Shown in pieces: positions 36,169 through 46,985 of a DNA stretch of 64,000 bases (the first letter of the stretch is position 1; every line of letters starts with the position of its first letter). The position numbers and the translations under genes are program-made. Source of the DNA: Sabethes cyaneus (lineage: Eukaryota > Arthropoda > Insecta > Diptera > Culicidae); assembly GCF_943734655.1 (NCBI RefSeq), contig NC_071354.1, positions 35,001 through 99,000 of the forward strand. The letters run 5' to 3'. A model generated the notes under the pieces. The model saw only the letters and a list, made by a program, of their open reading frames with translations, searched no databases and was not told the origin of the DNA.

Positions 36169-37400
36169 CACTAAGTTGAATAGAAAATGCCGAAATCAGT
36201 AAGCCACTTGTTGAATTGAGGTTGTCTGCTTCTTGCAATGTTTGACCGCGTTGCCGATCTATCCAGACAGCCGCTACGTTTTTTTTTCGCGCTCGAACGT
36301 ATACTAGCGGACCAATCGCTCGATACCTTCAGTTACACCTCAGCTTTACGCTAGGAGAGCAATCCACATAATACGACGACTGATGTTTGTAGCACACAGA
36401 CACACAGCAGGTGGTGAATTCACCATCCAAGAAATGTTTGGCCGAAGCACGCGGTTTAACTTTGTGAGCTCACGTCGCCATGTGCAACGCTCGCTGAGCT
36501 AGAGCTAGTTGTCACAGTGTACGACATGTTGCCACCTTAACGCGATGCAACAAAATACGACTTGAATAAACAAAAGTTACGACTTAAATCTTCGTAGACC
36601 GCTTACATGCCGCAACTTTCTCCTTCGGTCGAACTTAATTCCTCCTGTCAATTATTAATTAAGTTCAAATCGGCTTCTATCAACAAATTCAGATTTCTTC
36701 AATTGTTACTTTTGAATACTGCCACTAAAAAACAAGTAATACTAACTCTTGCTCTGGAGCACGCTCAAGATACTGCTTGTCTACACAATACATATCTTAT
36801 AATAGGTGGGAGTTTATCGGTTAGCAATGACCAGTTTTTTGAGTTCTCGCACACCCTCATGACGCAGTTTCAAAGCAAGCATAGGTGAAATGTTACTTTT
36901 AAGCGTTTGCCATTTTGTCGCCATTTTTCATAGTATAGCAGTAGAATTTAAAAATACCTTATTTTTCATATGCATATTCTCCTAAGACGCACAAATAATT
37001 TATATTTATTTGGTTTAAATACTGTTGATATGCTATGTTGAAAATAGTAGTATGAAAGTGTAAATTTATTAAAGATGGTAAGAATATACTTTTTAGCTTG
37101 TTTGCCGTATTTTTTGGTTACAGAACTATATAATCATATCAAATAGTTATTGGTAGTCAAAATAATTAGTAATAGATTAACGGAATAATACACAGCCAAC
37201 AGTTTGGTACGCGGCTAAACATTCCGCAATTGTAACATTTTCTAGCTGCCAATTTCAAACGAATGCAAATCTTTGCTGGGCGACGGGAGGCCCCTAACAA
37301 TTACGTGATTCTTATTTTGCAAAAGAGATTCCATGTTCAATGTTTCCAGATACCATCATCAATATCTAGATAATTTAAGAAATGTCATAACGATAATTAC

Positions 37401-37464
37401 CTGAAGAAATAATGCATATAACGAAGCTTGTTTTTGCGAAGAAAATTTTATGCTGGTCTACCAT
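37401..37464 (-). CDS. Fas3: Fas3 alternative first coding exon B (signal peptide)
   Basis: The 64-base reading from ATG 37464 encodes MVDQHKIFFAK then TSFVICIISS plus one base before donor GTAATT. The hydrophobic core is stronger than in exon A. Its ATG aligns with the exon A start (AAATAAAATG / AAACAAAATG), and it joins exon 8179-8296 in the same phase 1. Using either exon would give the same mature protein if the signal is cleaved near TYA/Q, so the choice would mainly affect expression control. Confidence 0.68.
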
Positions 37465-37841
37465 TTTGTTTGATTTTCTTTTGTCGTTACACTTATTTCG
37501 AATCACTTACAGCCTTTGCGCTTAATAGATAAACGTAGTTTTTAAAAGGCGTTCACTATTTTTTCGTTATCCACAAGTAGGTAAACAGTCAACACAAAAT
37601 AACGTGCACAAAAATGTACTTCTTCTATTTAAAAGTAATGAAAGGTAACGACGGTTGCCACGATTTGTTTTTTTTTCTGGATAAAAACTAGTATTTACTC
37701 ACGGTTCTCATTCATAAAACTCACTTTCACAGCTCTTTGCTTGGTTACTTTCTTCTCTCTGTTTTTTTCTTTTACTAGATGCTCGGATAATTTTCACTTC
37801 GTGCACTACGCTCTGGAATTGTTCGGGTTGGGTCCACAGTT

Positions 37842-37852
37842 GGTCTTTTATA
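37842..37852 (-). promoter_or_regulatory. TATA box-like element upstream of Fas3 first exon B
   Basis: On the minus strand TATAAAAGACC lies about 380 bases before the ATG, just downstream of a conserved TTAGTGTACAAAT block shared with copy 1. It is a good TATA-box match in a position consistent between the two copies. Confidence 0.4.
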
Positions 37853-38665
37853 AACCAAATATATTTGTACACTAATCAAATACAATTCACAAGGGTGCAA
37901 TCTGTCGTGCCTCTGAAGTCATTTGTTGATTTCAAAACTAAACTTGCAAATTTCGTTAGCTTTTATTACGTTGTCGATTTATCCAGCAAATCGCACTTCT
38001 TTCGTTCATGGTCGGATGTATACTAGCGTACGCGAACTTAAACCAACCACTCCATGCCTAATTAAGCCTTAGCCTTACGCTAGAAAAGTAACTAACACCA
38101 TACGTCCTGAGTCACAAATACACATCAGACACTACATACACCACGCAAGGAAATGATTGACCAGAGCACGCGGTTTACCTTGAACAGCTCACCACTCACC
38201 ACATGCAACGTTTACTGGTCCAGCCGCGGAAGTATGTAATATGTTGCACTCCTCGACGCGGTGTAACAAACTACAATTCGCAAAAGATTTTTAGTTGTGC
38301 TAGCTTATTACTACAAATGGTTACCAGTAATTTAAGTACGATATTGCTTCAATGCCATGCCAAAACTTTCTTTTCAAATAAAATACATACGCAGGTCCTT
38401 TTGTTTAGAAACATTAGAATCGGCTCCGCAGTAGAAATAGACTAATTAAATTCCAATTCCTATTTGGGCACTGTCTCTGTCAAAAATAAGCATAAGCCAA
38501 AAGCAATGGAAAACTATAACAACATAGCGCTTGTGAGTTGCCGCTTGCCTGCTCAATACAAATCAAAACACAGGTAGGAATTCACCGGTCAGCAATGACT
38601 ACTTTTTCAACTTGTCGCATACCCCCAGGAGTTCGAGGCAAGCGCCGGTGGAATATTATTTTTTC

Positions 38666-39157
38666 ACAAACTCTAAATGCCGTTTGTGTCGTTCGTGTGG
38701 GCCTGAGCTCATTTCGCTGGTGCTTGTCGTAATAGTACTTCACCACATTCACTGGCTAGTTGATTTATCGAGTTGGATCATTGAAGTACATAATACAGCG
38801 CAGCGGATTTGAGAGCGTTATACTGAGTATACAGACGTGTTTCCGTTGACCGATGGTCGATTCGAAGAGAGCAATAAAACTAACACAAATGGCACCGCAC
38901 CCACCTGCCTTCGTCATCATTAGCTCTTTTTTATTATTATACCTTTTCATTATACCTGATCATCGGCGTGTTGCTTTCTATATTTCGATGTTTGGTGTAT
39001 GACGTAGCCACAAATACTATAAGAATTTTATTGGAATCAGTGTTAGAGATTCATGTTATGCAGGTTTCCATGTATTCAGGTTACATTTGCCTCCTAAACG
39101 TTGACAAATACTTCAGTTCACTAACATTTAAACTTTGTCTTAGCAAATGATAGGTAC
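38666..39157. other. Unrecognised DNA upstream of the Fas3 first exons
   Basis: No repeat family of this window, no coding frame with recognisable content and no RNA gene seen. It may hold regulatory sequence of the distal Fas3 promoter, but nothing shows it. Confidence 0.35.
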
Positions 39158-39161
39158 TTAA

Positions 39162-39684
39162 CTCTCTAACGGGCAACATCGTAAAAACGATGCGATCAGG
39201 CTAATGACTGTTTTATCATGAAAGTACACTCAAAAGAACCTTAAGTTTTGATTTTCATGCAAAAATAATTATCTGGAGAAGCGCCAGGTTAGAAAAAGTT
39301 CAATTTCTCTTTTTCGTTTTTCATGCCTAACGCTCTACCCAGATATTTTTTCAATTCAAATACATTACAAAATTTATATAAAGCATGAAATTTAGTCATA
39401 GAAAAAATTTAAGGTCAATCATTTTGTTCTAGATGTGCTTTTTCATCAAAAGTAAAAGAGGAAATATTCGCGCATTAATTATTTTCGAAATTTTTCGGAA
39501 TTTTTGTTTTTGAAAAATGATAACTTTTGAATGCATAGTCAGAATGTTGTGATATTAATAACAAAATGTCTAGAAATCTGTTTTGAATACATTTCGCATA
39601 TTGTCAATTCAAAACAAATTTCGTATGCGGCTCTGGAGCTCCAAAAGCGAAAGCCGTCTCCAGACGGCCTTACCCGTTAGAGGG
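39162..39684. mobile_element. TTAA-flanked (piggyBac-like) MITE, 523 bp
   Basis: Ends CTCTCTAACGGGCAA and (inverse of the right) CCCTCTAACGGGTAA are bordered by TTAA at 39158-39161 and 39685-39688. The right subterminal region carries a small palindrome CCGTCTCCAGACGG. TTAA targets are the hallmark of piggyBac-type transposition. No ORF. Confidence 0.78.
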
Positions 39685-39688
39685 TTAA

Positions 39689-40396
39689 TCAATAATTAGT
39701 AATAACGATGAATATTTACGCATACCTAAGGATACTATAGCACAAGCCTTGAGTGATCTAAACATCAATTACGATTCAGAAAATAGTTTAATTTTTATAG
39801 AGTAGACTACACCCTTAAGAACCGATCAAATTTTGTTATTCTGTGGATTTAAGCCCGTCTTGCAAACGGAACATGCATTTGGATGAAATGCGATTGAGTG
39901 GCTCATAGTTTTTAGTACACCATCCTATTTGCAAATATAATACCTTCACCATTATAAATACATCAATCCACCGATTAAGCTGGTAGTTGGAGCGGTGCGT
40001 CCACCGTCGTTCTTAGCTGCCTAATAACATAACTAATGAAAGTGTATATTGGTATGCTGATAAGTCCTAAAATCAGCTTAATTGATCGGAAACAATTTTA
40101 TAAATCGCGGTGAGTGCACAACACTAGCTAATTTGCGGTACCGCTGTAAAAGAATTCAAAATCCATCAATTTTGCAATCCTTCAATAAATTGTAGTAATG
40201 TTACTGTATGATTGGTAATTTGGTAATCGGACGATTTGTCGATGATGTGTTGCAAAATAGTTGACTCTATCAAACGTTTTTTATGCTAATATATTCACAC
40301 TATACTAATTTATTTATAGACGTTGGCAATATCTTTGCTAATAGTTAAGTGATATTTCGGACCCTCGGAGAGACTATAAGCTAAGGTTGTTGTGCC
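39689..40396. other. No recognised feature
   Basis: AT-rich DNA downstream (minus sense) of the unidentified reading frame at 40397-40943. No polyadenylation signal clearly tied to that frame was identified. Confidence 0.35.
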
Positions 40397-40943
40397 TTAT
40401 TTAGCTATCTGAAAATCAATAGAATTCACCAATATATTAACCTGATCCACCATTTTCTCGTACACGATTAGGTCCGTCGCGAACGGTACGATTTCCTGCA
40501 ATGATCCAATCAAATCCGGAAACATAAAATCGGCCGTTGTAACGCACATTGCCAGCGGTTTTCGGCGAGAAGACTTCTTTCTGTATTGGCGCCGCAAGTT
40601 TTCAGCGAAGAGCCGCTGCTGTTTTTCTTTCGCGATAAGTCGCTTGTACGAATTAGAAAAGTCAGTGATTGTCTCAGGTGCCGAAGTCTCGATGTCTGGA
40701 AAGCTGGTATCGATAAGCCCAGGCTTTATGTTATGTTCTCTATCTGGAGTATCGATACATTTTAGTTTCCTCAATGGAGTAGATGGCTGCTAATATTGAT
40801 GAATTCATTTCTGAATAGTTTTCATTTCGAAAGAGTTGGTAATCGATCGATTGTTTCGGCATAAAATCGGAAAATTCGTGAGCTTGGATAATCGTACCGT
40901 TAACGCACCTAATTCTGCGCACAGTGCCTATTTCTACGAACAT
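40397..40943 (-). pseudogene. Unidentified intronless reading frame of about 181 codons with one frameshift
   Basis: From ATG 40943 the frame reads MFVEIGTVRRIRCVNGTI, IIQAHEFSDFMPKQSIDYQL and so on to SILAAIYSIEETK. It then shifts at an AAAA run near 40754-40757 and continues CIDTPDREHNIKPG through a lysine/arginine-rich helix-like segment (KEKQQRLFAENLRRQYRKKS) to NSIDFQIAK and a stop. Composition and codon pattern look protein-coding and unlike the surrounding repeats. I do not recognise the family. Removing one A would make a continuous frame, so it may be a gene with an assembly error, a recent pseudogene, or a retrocopy. It lies between the two Fas3-type genes. Confidence 0.5.
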
Positions 40944-41118
40944 TTTAGTCAAAACTTGCAAATTCCTGCAAATTTTTATCTTAATTAACACGTCTAGGAA
41001 AATATGTGTACATAGAGGTATACATTTCCAAAAGCTATAATTTTTAAGGAAAATATGCGGTGCGCAAAATTAGGTACGCAAATTTCGTTTTGATCGCTGG
41101 TTAACTGAAGTTTTTGGA

Positions 41119-41398
41119 GCGTCTTAGTAGAATACGAAACCTAAAATTAAAAAAGAAGAAAACTTATCCAATTTAATTCTACTATGTATATTTTATTCAC
41201 GACAGATACGTATTTCGCCTACGACTTGCAGGCTTCCTCAGTGTCTGTTTTCGAGTTCGAGTTCGAGTTCGGTCTGGTCTGAGTTCGAAAACAGACACTG
41301 AGGAAGCCTGCAAGTCGTAGGCGAAATACGTATCTGTCGTGAATAAAATATACATAGTAGAATTAAATTGGATAAGTTTTCTTCTTTTTTAATTTTAG
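41119..41398. mobile_element. Near-perfect foldback element, about 120-bp arms
   Basis: CTAAAATTAAAAAAGAAGAA at 41141 is inverted at the right end (TTCTTCTTTTTTAATTTTAG). The pairing runs unbroken through ACGACAGATACGTATTTCGC and GCAGGCTTCCTCAGTGTC to a loop of GAGTTC units. The left flank GTCTTAGTAGAATACGAA is shared with relatives at 30975 and 34173. The arms are nearly identical, so the insertion or the inverted duplication is recent. Confidence 0.8.
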
Positions 41399-42190
41399 AT
41401 CGCTGGTTAATTTGATTTTCCGATTGGTTGTTTGAAGTTAACTATTGCACCATTGTAATGGTTTAAAAAATTGTTTCACTTATTATGTAATGTGTTCAAC
41501 TTATTTTCTAATATCTTTAACAAAATTGGGCTTACTTAGAATACACAAATGCAACAAGCTTTAAGTGTCGTTCCGCTGTATGCTAAGCATGGATATTTTT
41601 ATGATAAGTGAGCAATCGGCCAAGTCTTTTTTTTTTCTTGGATCTAGTATTATTCCTACGTGATTTCCACAGTGATCCTATTTTTAGTGTCTCCACTGAC
41701 CTGCATTTTCAATCTATCGCTTTAGCAGGAATATGTTATGACTTCATCCTGCATGTTCCCATTCTATAAAAAGGGGGACAAATGTGATGTCGCAAACTAT
41801 AGCGGAATAACCACTTTGTGCGCTGAATCCAAGATTCCAAGATATTCGAGACTATCATTGAAGACACATCATTTGCGCAGCTAGCCAGAATTATATTAGC
41901 GCAATACAACATGAATTCTAAAATATTTTGTTAGTAGAATTAACTCAATAAACTTTTTTGTTTAAGAATAGCTTATTCGACTATTGTATAGCTAATACCC
42001 GTGGAACAAACGCTAGATAAACTATTATTCAACAAAAATGCTCCTTGAGAAGACACTCTTAAGTGTTCATTAAGACTTATTATTTAACTGAATAAAAACA
42101 TCTCCACTGTGCTGATTCTATAGGCGGGCAATATGACTCTTTAGTGTGAGTGGCTCTGAAACATCTATTAGACAAACCGCAAACCGATTC
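41399..42190 (+). other. Region with one LINE scrap, otherwise unrecognised
   Basis: Apart from the RT fragment at 41745-41905 and the CTCCACTGTGCTGATTCTAT block from about 42102 (shared with 61680), I see nothing assignable. Confidence 0.4.
41745..41905 (+). pseudogene. LINE reverse-transcriptase fragment (jockey-like)
   Basis: A short frame reads SCMFPFYKKGDKCDVANYSG, then ITTLCAES, the conserved RT segment before the first palm motif. A shifted frame continues weakly. The KKGDKxDVxNYRGIT-type wording fits jockey-related LINEs of flies and mosquitoes. The element is otherwise lost. Confidence 0.55.
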
Positions 42191-42563
42191 ATATGGTCGG
42201 TGTTAAGTCAGAAAGAACCGAGTGGCAAAATTCTGACTTCGAGAAAAACGCATTCAAAATTTGCTGTATTCGAAATCATCTTCTCTCTGGCTGTTTGCAA
42301 CATTTATATGGTCGGTGTTAAGTCAGATCGAACCAAGTGACAAAACACTGGTTTCGAGAAAAACGCATTCAAAGTTTTCTGCTGCTGTGTAGTTTAAAGC
42401 TATCAATCATTCGAAATCATTCCATATCTCTGGCTTTTTGCAACATTTTTATAATCTGATTATAGTAAAATGTAGCTTAGGAAATTCTTAATCGTTTGCT
42501 GTGAATAACCTATTTTTTTTAAATTTTGCGACTTGGTCTGGTCTGATTTAACACCGACCATAT
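42191..42563. mobile_element. MITE with TATGGTCGGTGTTAA termini
   Basis: TATGGTCGGTGTTAAGTCAG at the left is inverted at the right (CTGATTTAACACCGACCATA). The left end is duplicated internally at 42307. A shorter copy lies at 61766-61981, in both cases directly next to the 13-bp minisatellite. Confidence 0.65.
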
Positions 42564-42633
42564 AGTCTGATAAGAGTAAAATGTTGCTTATAAAATTCTT
42601 GATCGTTTGCTACCATTAACTCATTTGTTAAAA

Positions 42634-43117
42634 TCGAGTAGTTGAGTCAAGCAGTTCATTCGAGCAGTTGAGTCGAGTAGTCCAATCGAGCAGTGGAATC
42701 AAGCAGTTGAAACGTACAGTTGAGTCGAGCGTCGAATCGAACAGTTGAGTCGAGCAGATGAATCATGCTGTCCAGTCAAGCAGTCCAGACAAGCAGTCGA
42801 ATCGAGCAGTCCAGTCGAGCAGTTCAATCGTGTAGTTAAGTCGAGCAATCAGGTCGAGTAGTAAGTCAAGCAAATGTGTCAAGCAGTCGAATCGAGTAGT
42901 TAAGTCGAGCAGTTAAATCGAGCTGTTCAGTCAAGCAGTCAAGTCGATCTGTCCAATCAAGTAGTTGAGTCGCGCAGTCGAATCGAACAGTTCAGTCCAG
43001 CAGTTCACTTAAGCAATCCAGTCGAGCAATTAAATGGAGCAATTTAATCGACCAGTTTAGTCGAGCAGTCTAGTCAACCAGTTGAGCAATGGAATAGTCC
43101 AGCAGTCGATCAGTGAG
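42634..43117 (+). repeat. 13-bp minisatellite, (GTCGAGCAGTYNA)n, about 36 units
   Basis: Degenerate 13-bp units such as CAGTCCAGTCGAG and CAGTTGAGTCGAG run without break. Drift in unit sequence is high. The upstream 500 bp (CTCCACTGTGCTGATTCTAT onward) also precede the second array at 62005, so array and flank move as one repeat unit. Confidence 0.85.
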
Positions 43118-44670
43118 GTGACTGAGAATACAACCCATTGCATTGCTACGAAAGCATGACGTTCTGTCAGGGACCTGTTTTTAGTTTTACCGATAAGCCT
43201 CTTATGACGTCCTGTCACAGACCTGGTTTTGACTACAGACAAGCCTCTTATATAAATAGATGTACACTGACCATCTTACTGACCAGCATCTAGCAGTTGT
43301 CCATTTCACCCCATCATTATACATTTTTTTCAAACTTTCACAATTTTTCATATGCAAATAAAATTACATATTTTTTTAATGCAGACGTTACTTGAAAAGG
43401 TATTAAATCGGAATATTTCATGTTATGGGTAACATTTTAGAATTAAACCACCAGAAAAGCTTAATTTCGATGGCAAAAAAGTTACATCCAAATGCAGAAT
43501 CACTTCCAATTTTCAGTTTTTCTGTACTTTATCAAAATTTAAAAGTTCTTAATGATGATGGGAACGTTCAGACATCATGAGATAGCAAGATGGTTGAATG
43601 GCCATCAAAATATTTACTAATTTTAATGCTTAACTGGTAGAATCAACCACTTGTCCGTCTTACCCACCCTTTTCGTCTTACCCACAGTTTTCCTACATTG
43701 CGTTTCGCATTAGTTTCATGTTCTTGAGTTCCGACTAGCTCACTTTGTCTAAAGTTCAGATACACTTTGTTTACGATGGCTTGGATGTCAAAATTCACTT
43801 ATATTTATGTAAGCAACTAGCAAGAAAAATAACTAAAAGCTACTGACTTTAGCAATTCTAGCGTTCCCTACAGAGTTATAATGAAATGGTTGGAAAAATC
43901 TGCTCCTGCTTTTGGGAAACCTATAGAAACTTTATTTTTGTTTGAATCTATGAAAAAGGCTTAATGCTCTAAACTAAAGCATAAAAATGAAAAATTTATC
44001 ACGCGGGCTTGTTAATTATGATAGATATGCATTGATACTCTGATGATTTCATCAATCGTTTAGTATGATTCAACTTAATAGAAAGATAACAATTACCAGA
44101 TGATTTCATCGTAAGCGGCAAGCGCAATGACAGTACTGTTATACATTTACTTACTGTTATACAGATGTTTGTATCAAAAGTTGTTATAACGTGACATAGC
44201 CTTTTGTTGCACGACAGTCGTTGGGTTGTATTGATTGTCTTCGGTGTACACTCTAAATGACGAATATTTATTGATCCACCCAATGATGAACGAATATCTT
44301 ATTATACAATCACAAATTTTATCTTAAGAACTTCGACATCTTCAGAACCGAATTCAACTGTACTAAACCGTGCAAAAAAGTTATCATTTTTTTGTTTATA
44401 TCATTTCTAATTACAGTGTTTATCGTAAAAACCCTTTTGAATATTATTTGCTAAGATTACAAAATTTGGTTACATTTTTTGTCCACGACATACCTGAACA
44501 CTCCGACCTGCCGTTGTGTGATTTATTAAAGTTACTGTCATCGTTAGACTAGACTGATTACTAATGAATCAATGATGGTTAGTAATAAATTGATTGAATA
44601 TAGAATCTCTTCAAAAAACAAAGTTAACAAAAATATTATTTAAAGCATATAGTTTTTCGCTTTAGAGTAA
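43118..44670. other. Unrecognised DNA with relic MITE-like motifs
   Basis: GTCCATTTCACCCCAT at 43298-43313 and CCGTCTTACCCACCC / TCGTCTTACCCACAG at 43656-43687 resemble subterminal motifs of the TA-flanked MITEs, but no pair of ends could be defined. Two short units of CGTCCTGTCA-type repeat occur at 43150-43250. No gene supported. Confidence 0.35.
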
Positions 44671-46745
44671 TTCCAGCTCAACTAGTAAAACGGTTTGACT
44701 CGACTGTTTTTGATTGGAATGAAAATTTCCTGATGTGTTGGGTATCACGCAACGATTTATTTTCCACTAAACTTGATTTTTTTCGTCAAGAGTAACTTTT
44801 CAAAAGGGCGTATTTAGAAATGAGATTACTTTATTGCCAAATATTATATCTTGTAAGCTACTTATTTGATAAAAATGACGTCAAAGGAAAAGTTGTAAGA
44901 AATTAAGTGTATTTTCAGGAAAAAATTACACTGAAAGAAAAAACTTTTCAAAACCATGTTGGAAATCGTAAAATGTCAATTATCTCAAGACCTTCCTCTC
45001 CGATTTGCCTAATTTTTTTTAAGATAGCTTAAATTATCGCTATCGGATTTTTAATTTTGAAGTTACAGCCGTTCTCAAGTAATTGCAAATTTAAATGTTT
45101 CTTAAGGGGGCATAGTACTTGTTACACCATATTTTTCGCCTTATTTCAAATATTTTTTTCTCGACAACGCGAAAAGCGAATCGATTCGGGTTTATTGCTT
45201 GCTAAACATTGCACTTTATACTAATATTTGCAGTTTTGTTTGCATATGTGAACCTCTTCCCCTCTCCCCTACGGCTCCTTGAACATGATCATTCGGAAAA
45301 AACATGATTTGCGGTACCATGGATTGGCGCTGGGGAGCTTATCCGAATTGAAAAATTCCAAAACGACATGAAAGAATATTAAATTATCTCGTGTTTGACC
45401 CATCCTTTTTTTAAAATTCGAACGCATAACAAAATGGCGGACATTCAAACATAAAAGTAAGGTTTTTAGCCGAAAAAATTGACTTTAAACATTTCTTAAA
45501 AATACAAAAATTGTAATATCGTAAAAAGGATGGGTCAAACACTAGATAATTTTGTTAGCTTTGAAACAAAAAAAGAATCGTGAGAATTGCTTCAGCCGTT
45601 CTTGAGATATTTATGGTACCGACTTTCAAAACCTGGTTTCGAGAAAAACGACGTTGAAGTTTTTATTCGCTGTGTAATCGCTCCAGATATGCGCGGTACA
45701 AATAGCTGTAACTTTGTCAATTTTTGGAATTCACCGAAATGACTTGAAACACATATGGTCAAAATGTTAATCTTTCGAAATAATCAGTAAAAAAAATTTC
45801 GATTTTTTTAAATTGAAAAAGTACTATGCCCCCCTTAAATAATCGGCACTTCATTCTGTGGGTAAATTTGAAATTTGAAATAACTTGAGAACGGCTGGGT
45901 TTAAGAAAAAAGTTTATACATATGTAAAAATTTGTTCTAAATTATGCGTAGAATTTGATTTCGTTTGAGTTTTACAAAAAAAGTTAGATATTTTTGAAAA
46001 ATTTGTGCAACTTCAAAATTAAAAAAAACCGAAAGAGTGTCTATCGATAGCTCTTCACCAGATCTTAGGGCATAATTTAAGCTATCTTAAAAAATAGGCA
46101 AATTGGAGAGGAAGATTTTGAGATAATTGACATTTTATGATTTTTATCATGGTTTTTTCGTTTTAGATTTTAAATTTGCAATAACTTGAGAACGGCTGGG
46201 CATAAGAAAATAGTTTATATGCCATAACTTGTTCAAAATGATGCGTAGAATTTGATTTTGTTTGAGTTTTACAAAAAACTGTAAAATTTGGGTATTTTTG
46301 AAAATCTTGTCATATTTCAAAGATTTTTTAAAAATAGTCCAAAAGAGTGTCCATCGATTGCCCATCACCAAATCTTAGGGCATAATTTAAGCTATCTTAA
46401 AAAAAATTGGCAAATCGGAGGGGATGGTTTTGATCTTTATCGATTTTTAACATGGTTTTGAAAAGTATTTTCTTTCAGTGTAATTGTTTCCTGGAAATAC
46501 ATGTGATTTCTTACAACTTTTCCTTTGATGTCATTTTGATCAAATACGTAGTCTTCAAGATATGATATTTTCAAATAAAGTATTCTCATTTCTAAATACG
46601 CCCTTTTGAAAAGTTATACTCTTGACGAAAAAATTAAGTTTAGCGGAAAATGAAATCTTGCGTGGTATCATATCAGGTCAATTTCAGGATCAGGAAAATT
46701 TCATTCCAATCAAAAATGGCCTTTTTTCAGCGTTTTGAGCTGGAA
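44671..46745. mobile_element. F2: long foldback element with a TTAA MITE inside
   Basis: TTCCAGCTCAA at the left is answered by TTTGAGCTGGAA at the right. The arms pair for about 400 bp through CTTTTCAAAAGGGCGTATTT, AAGGAAAAGTTGTAAGAAAT and TACACTGAAAGAAAA. The middle holds two direct copies of a segment with AATAACTTGAGAACGGCTGG (45890 and 46178). The continuity of the arm is broken by the MITE at 45106-45834. No ORF of note. Confidence 0.72.
45106..45834. mobile_element. TTAA-flanked MITE, 729 bp
   Basis: Ends GGGGGCATAGTACTT and AAGTACTATGCCCCCC are bordered by TTAA at 45102-45105 and 45835-45838. Inside is a further inverted pair, TTTGACCCATCC and GGATGGGTCAAA. A truncated second copy at 57509-58104 confirms family status. 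Confidence 0.8.
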
Positions 46746-46960
46746 GGAAGGGGGGGGGGTATTGGTAGCTATGCTTGACAAGTAGTCATGCAAGTGGTAG
46801 CTATGCTTGACAAGGACAAAAGGTAGGAGTCAAAATGACTACTTGTCAAGCATAGCTACCAATACCCCCCCCTTCCTTTCCGCTCTTCCCCACCTTCACC
46901 AAAAAATTTTCATTTCTTTCCCTACCGTCCCTTCATCAATTGTAGAACCATCGTTTAAAA
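46746..46960 (-). mobile_element. Partial copy of the 9-bp-TSD MITE with an added palindrome
   Basis: The right part (CCCTTCCTTTCCGCTC, then TTTCCCTACCGTCCCTTCAT and CAATTGTAGAACCATCGTTT) is a relative of 20401-20613 in reverse. The left part is a palindrome: GGTATTGGTAGCTATGCTTG at 46758 is exactly inverted at 46852-46871. The unit TGGTAGCTATGCTTGACAAG occurs twice in direct orientation as well. Confidence 0.6.
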
Positions 46961-46985
46961 AAATATTAATAGAGTAATGTGTTTT

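Larger units (their letters stand above)
35764..36895 (-). repeat. Diverged tandem duplication, copy 1: Fas3 first exon and upstream region
   Basis: This copy and 37397-38665 align collinearly at low identity over more than 1 kb. Shared landmarks in plus-strand order are: the exon donor (GTTACCTGAA / ATTACCTGAA), CATTTT(A/G)TTTGAT, TCCACAAG, TTCGC/ACTTTC with CAGCT, GTATACTAGCG, TTACGCTAG, GCACGCGGTTTA, ATGTGCAACG and (T/C)GG TTAGCAATGAC. Conservation of non-coding sequence upstream of a signal exon suggests duplicated promoters plus 5' UTRs. Nothing else is coded here. Confidence 0.7.
37397..38665 (-). repeat. Diverged tandem duplication, copy 2: Fas3 first exon and upstream region
   Basis: It is the partner of 35764-36895, about 1.6-1.7 kb away in direct orientation. 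Between the copies (36896-37396) no repeat family is evident. The strongest blocks are around the splice donor, the GTATACTAGCG block at 38020-38030, GCACGCGGTTTACC at 38168 and the GGTCAGCAATGACTAC block at 38590. Confidence 0.7.
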
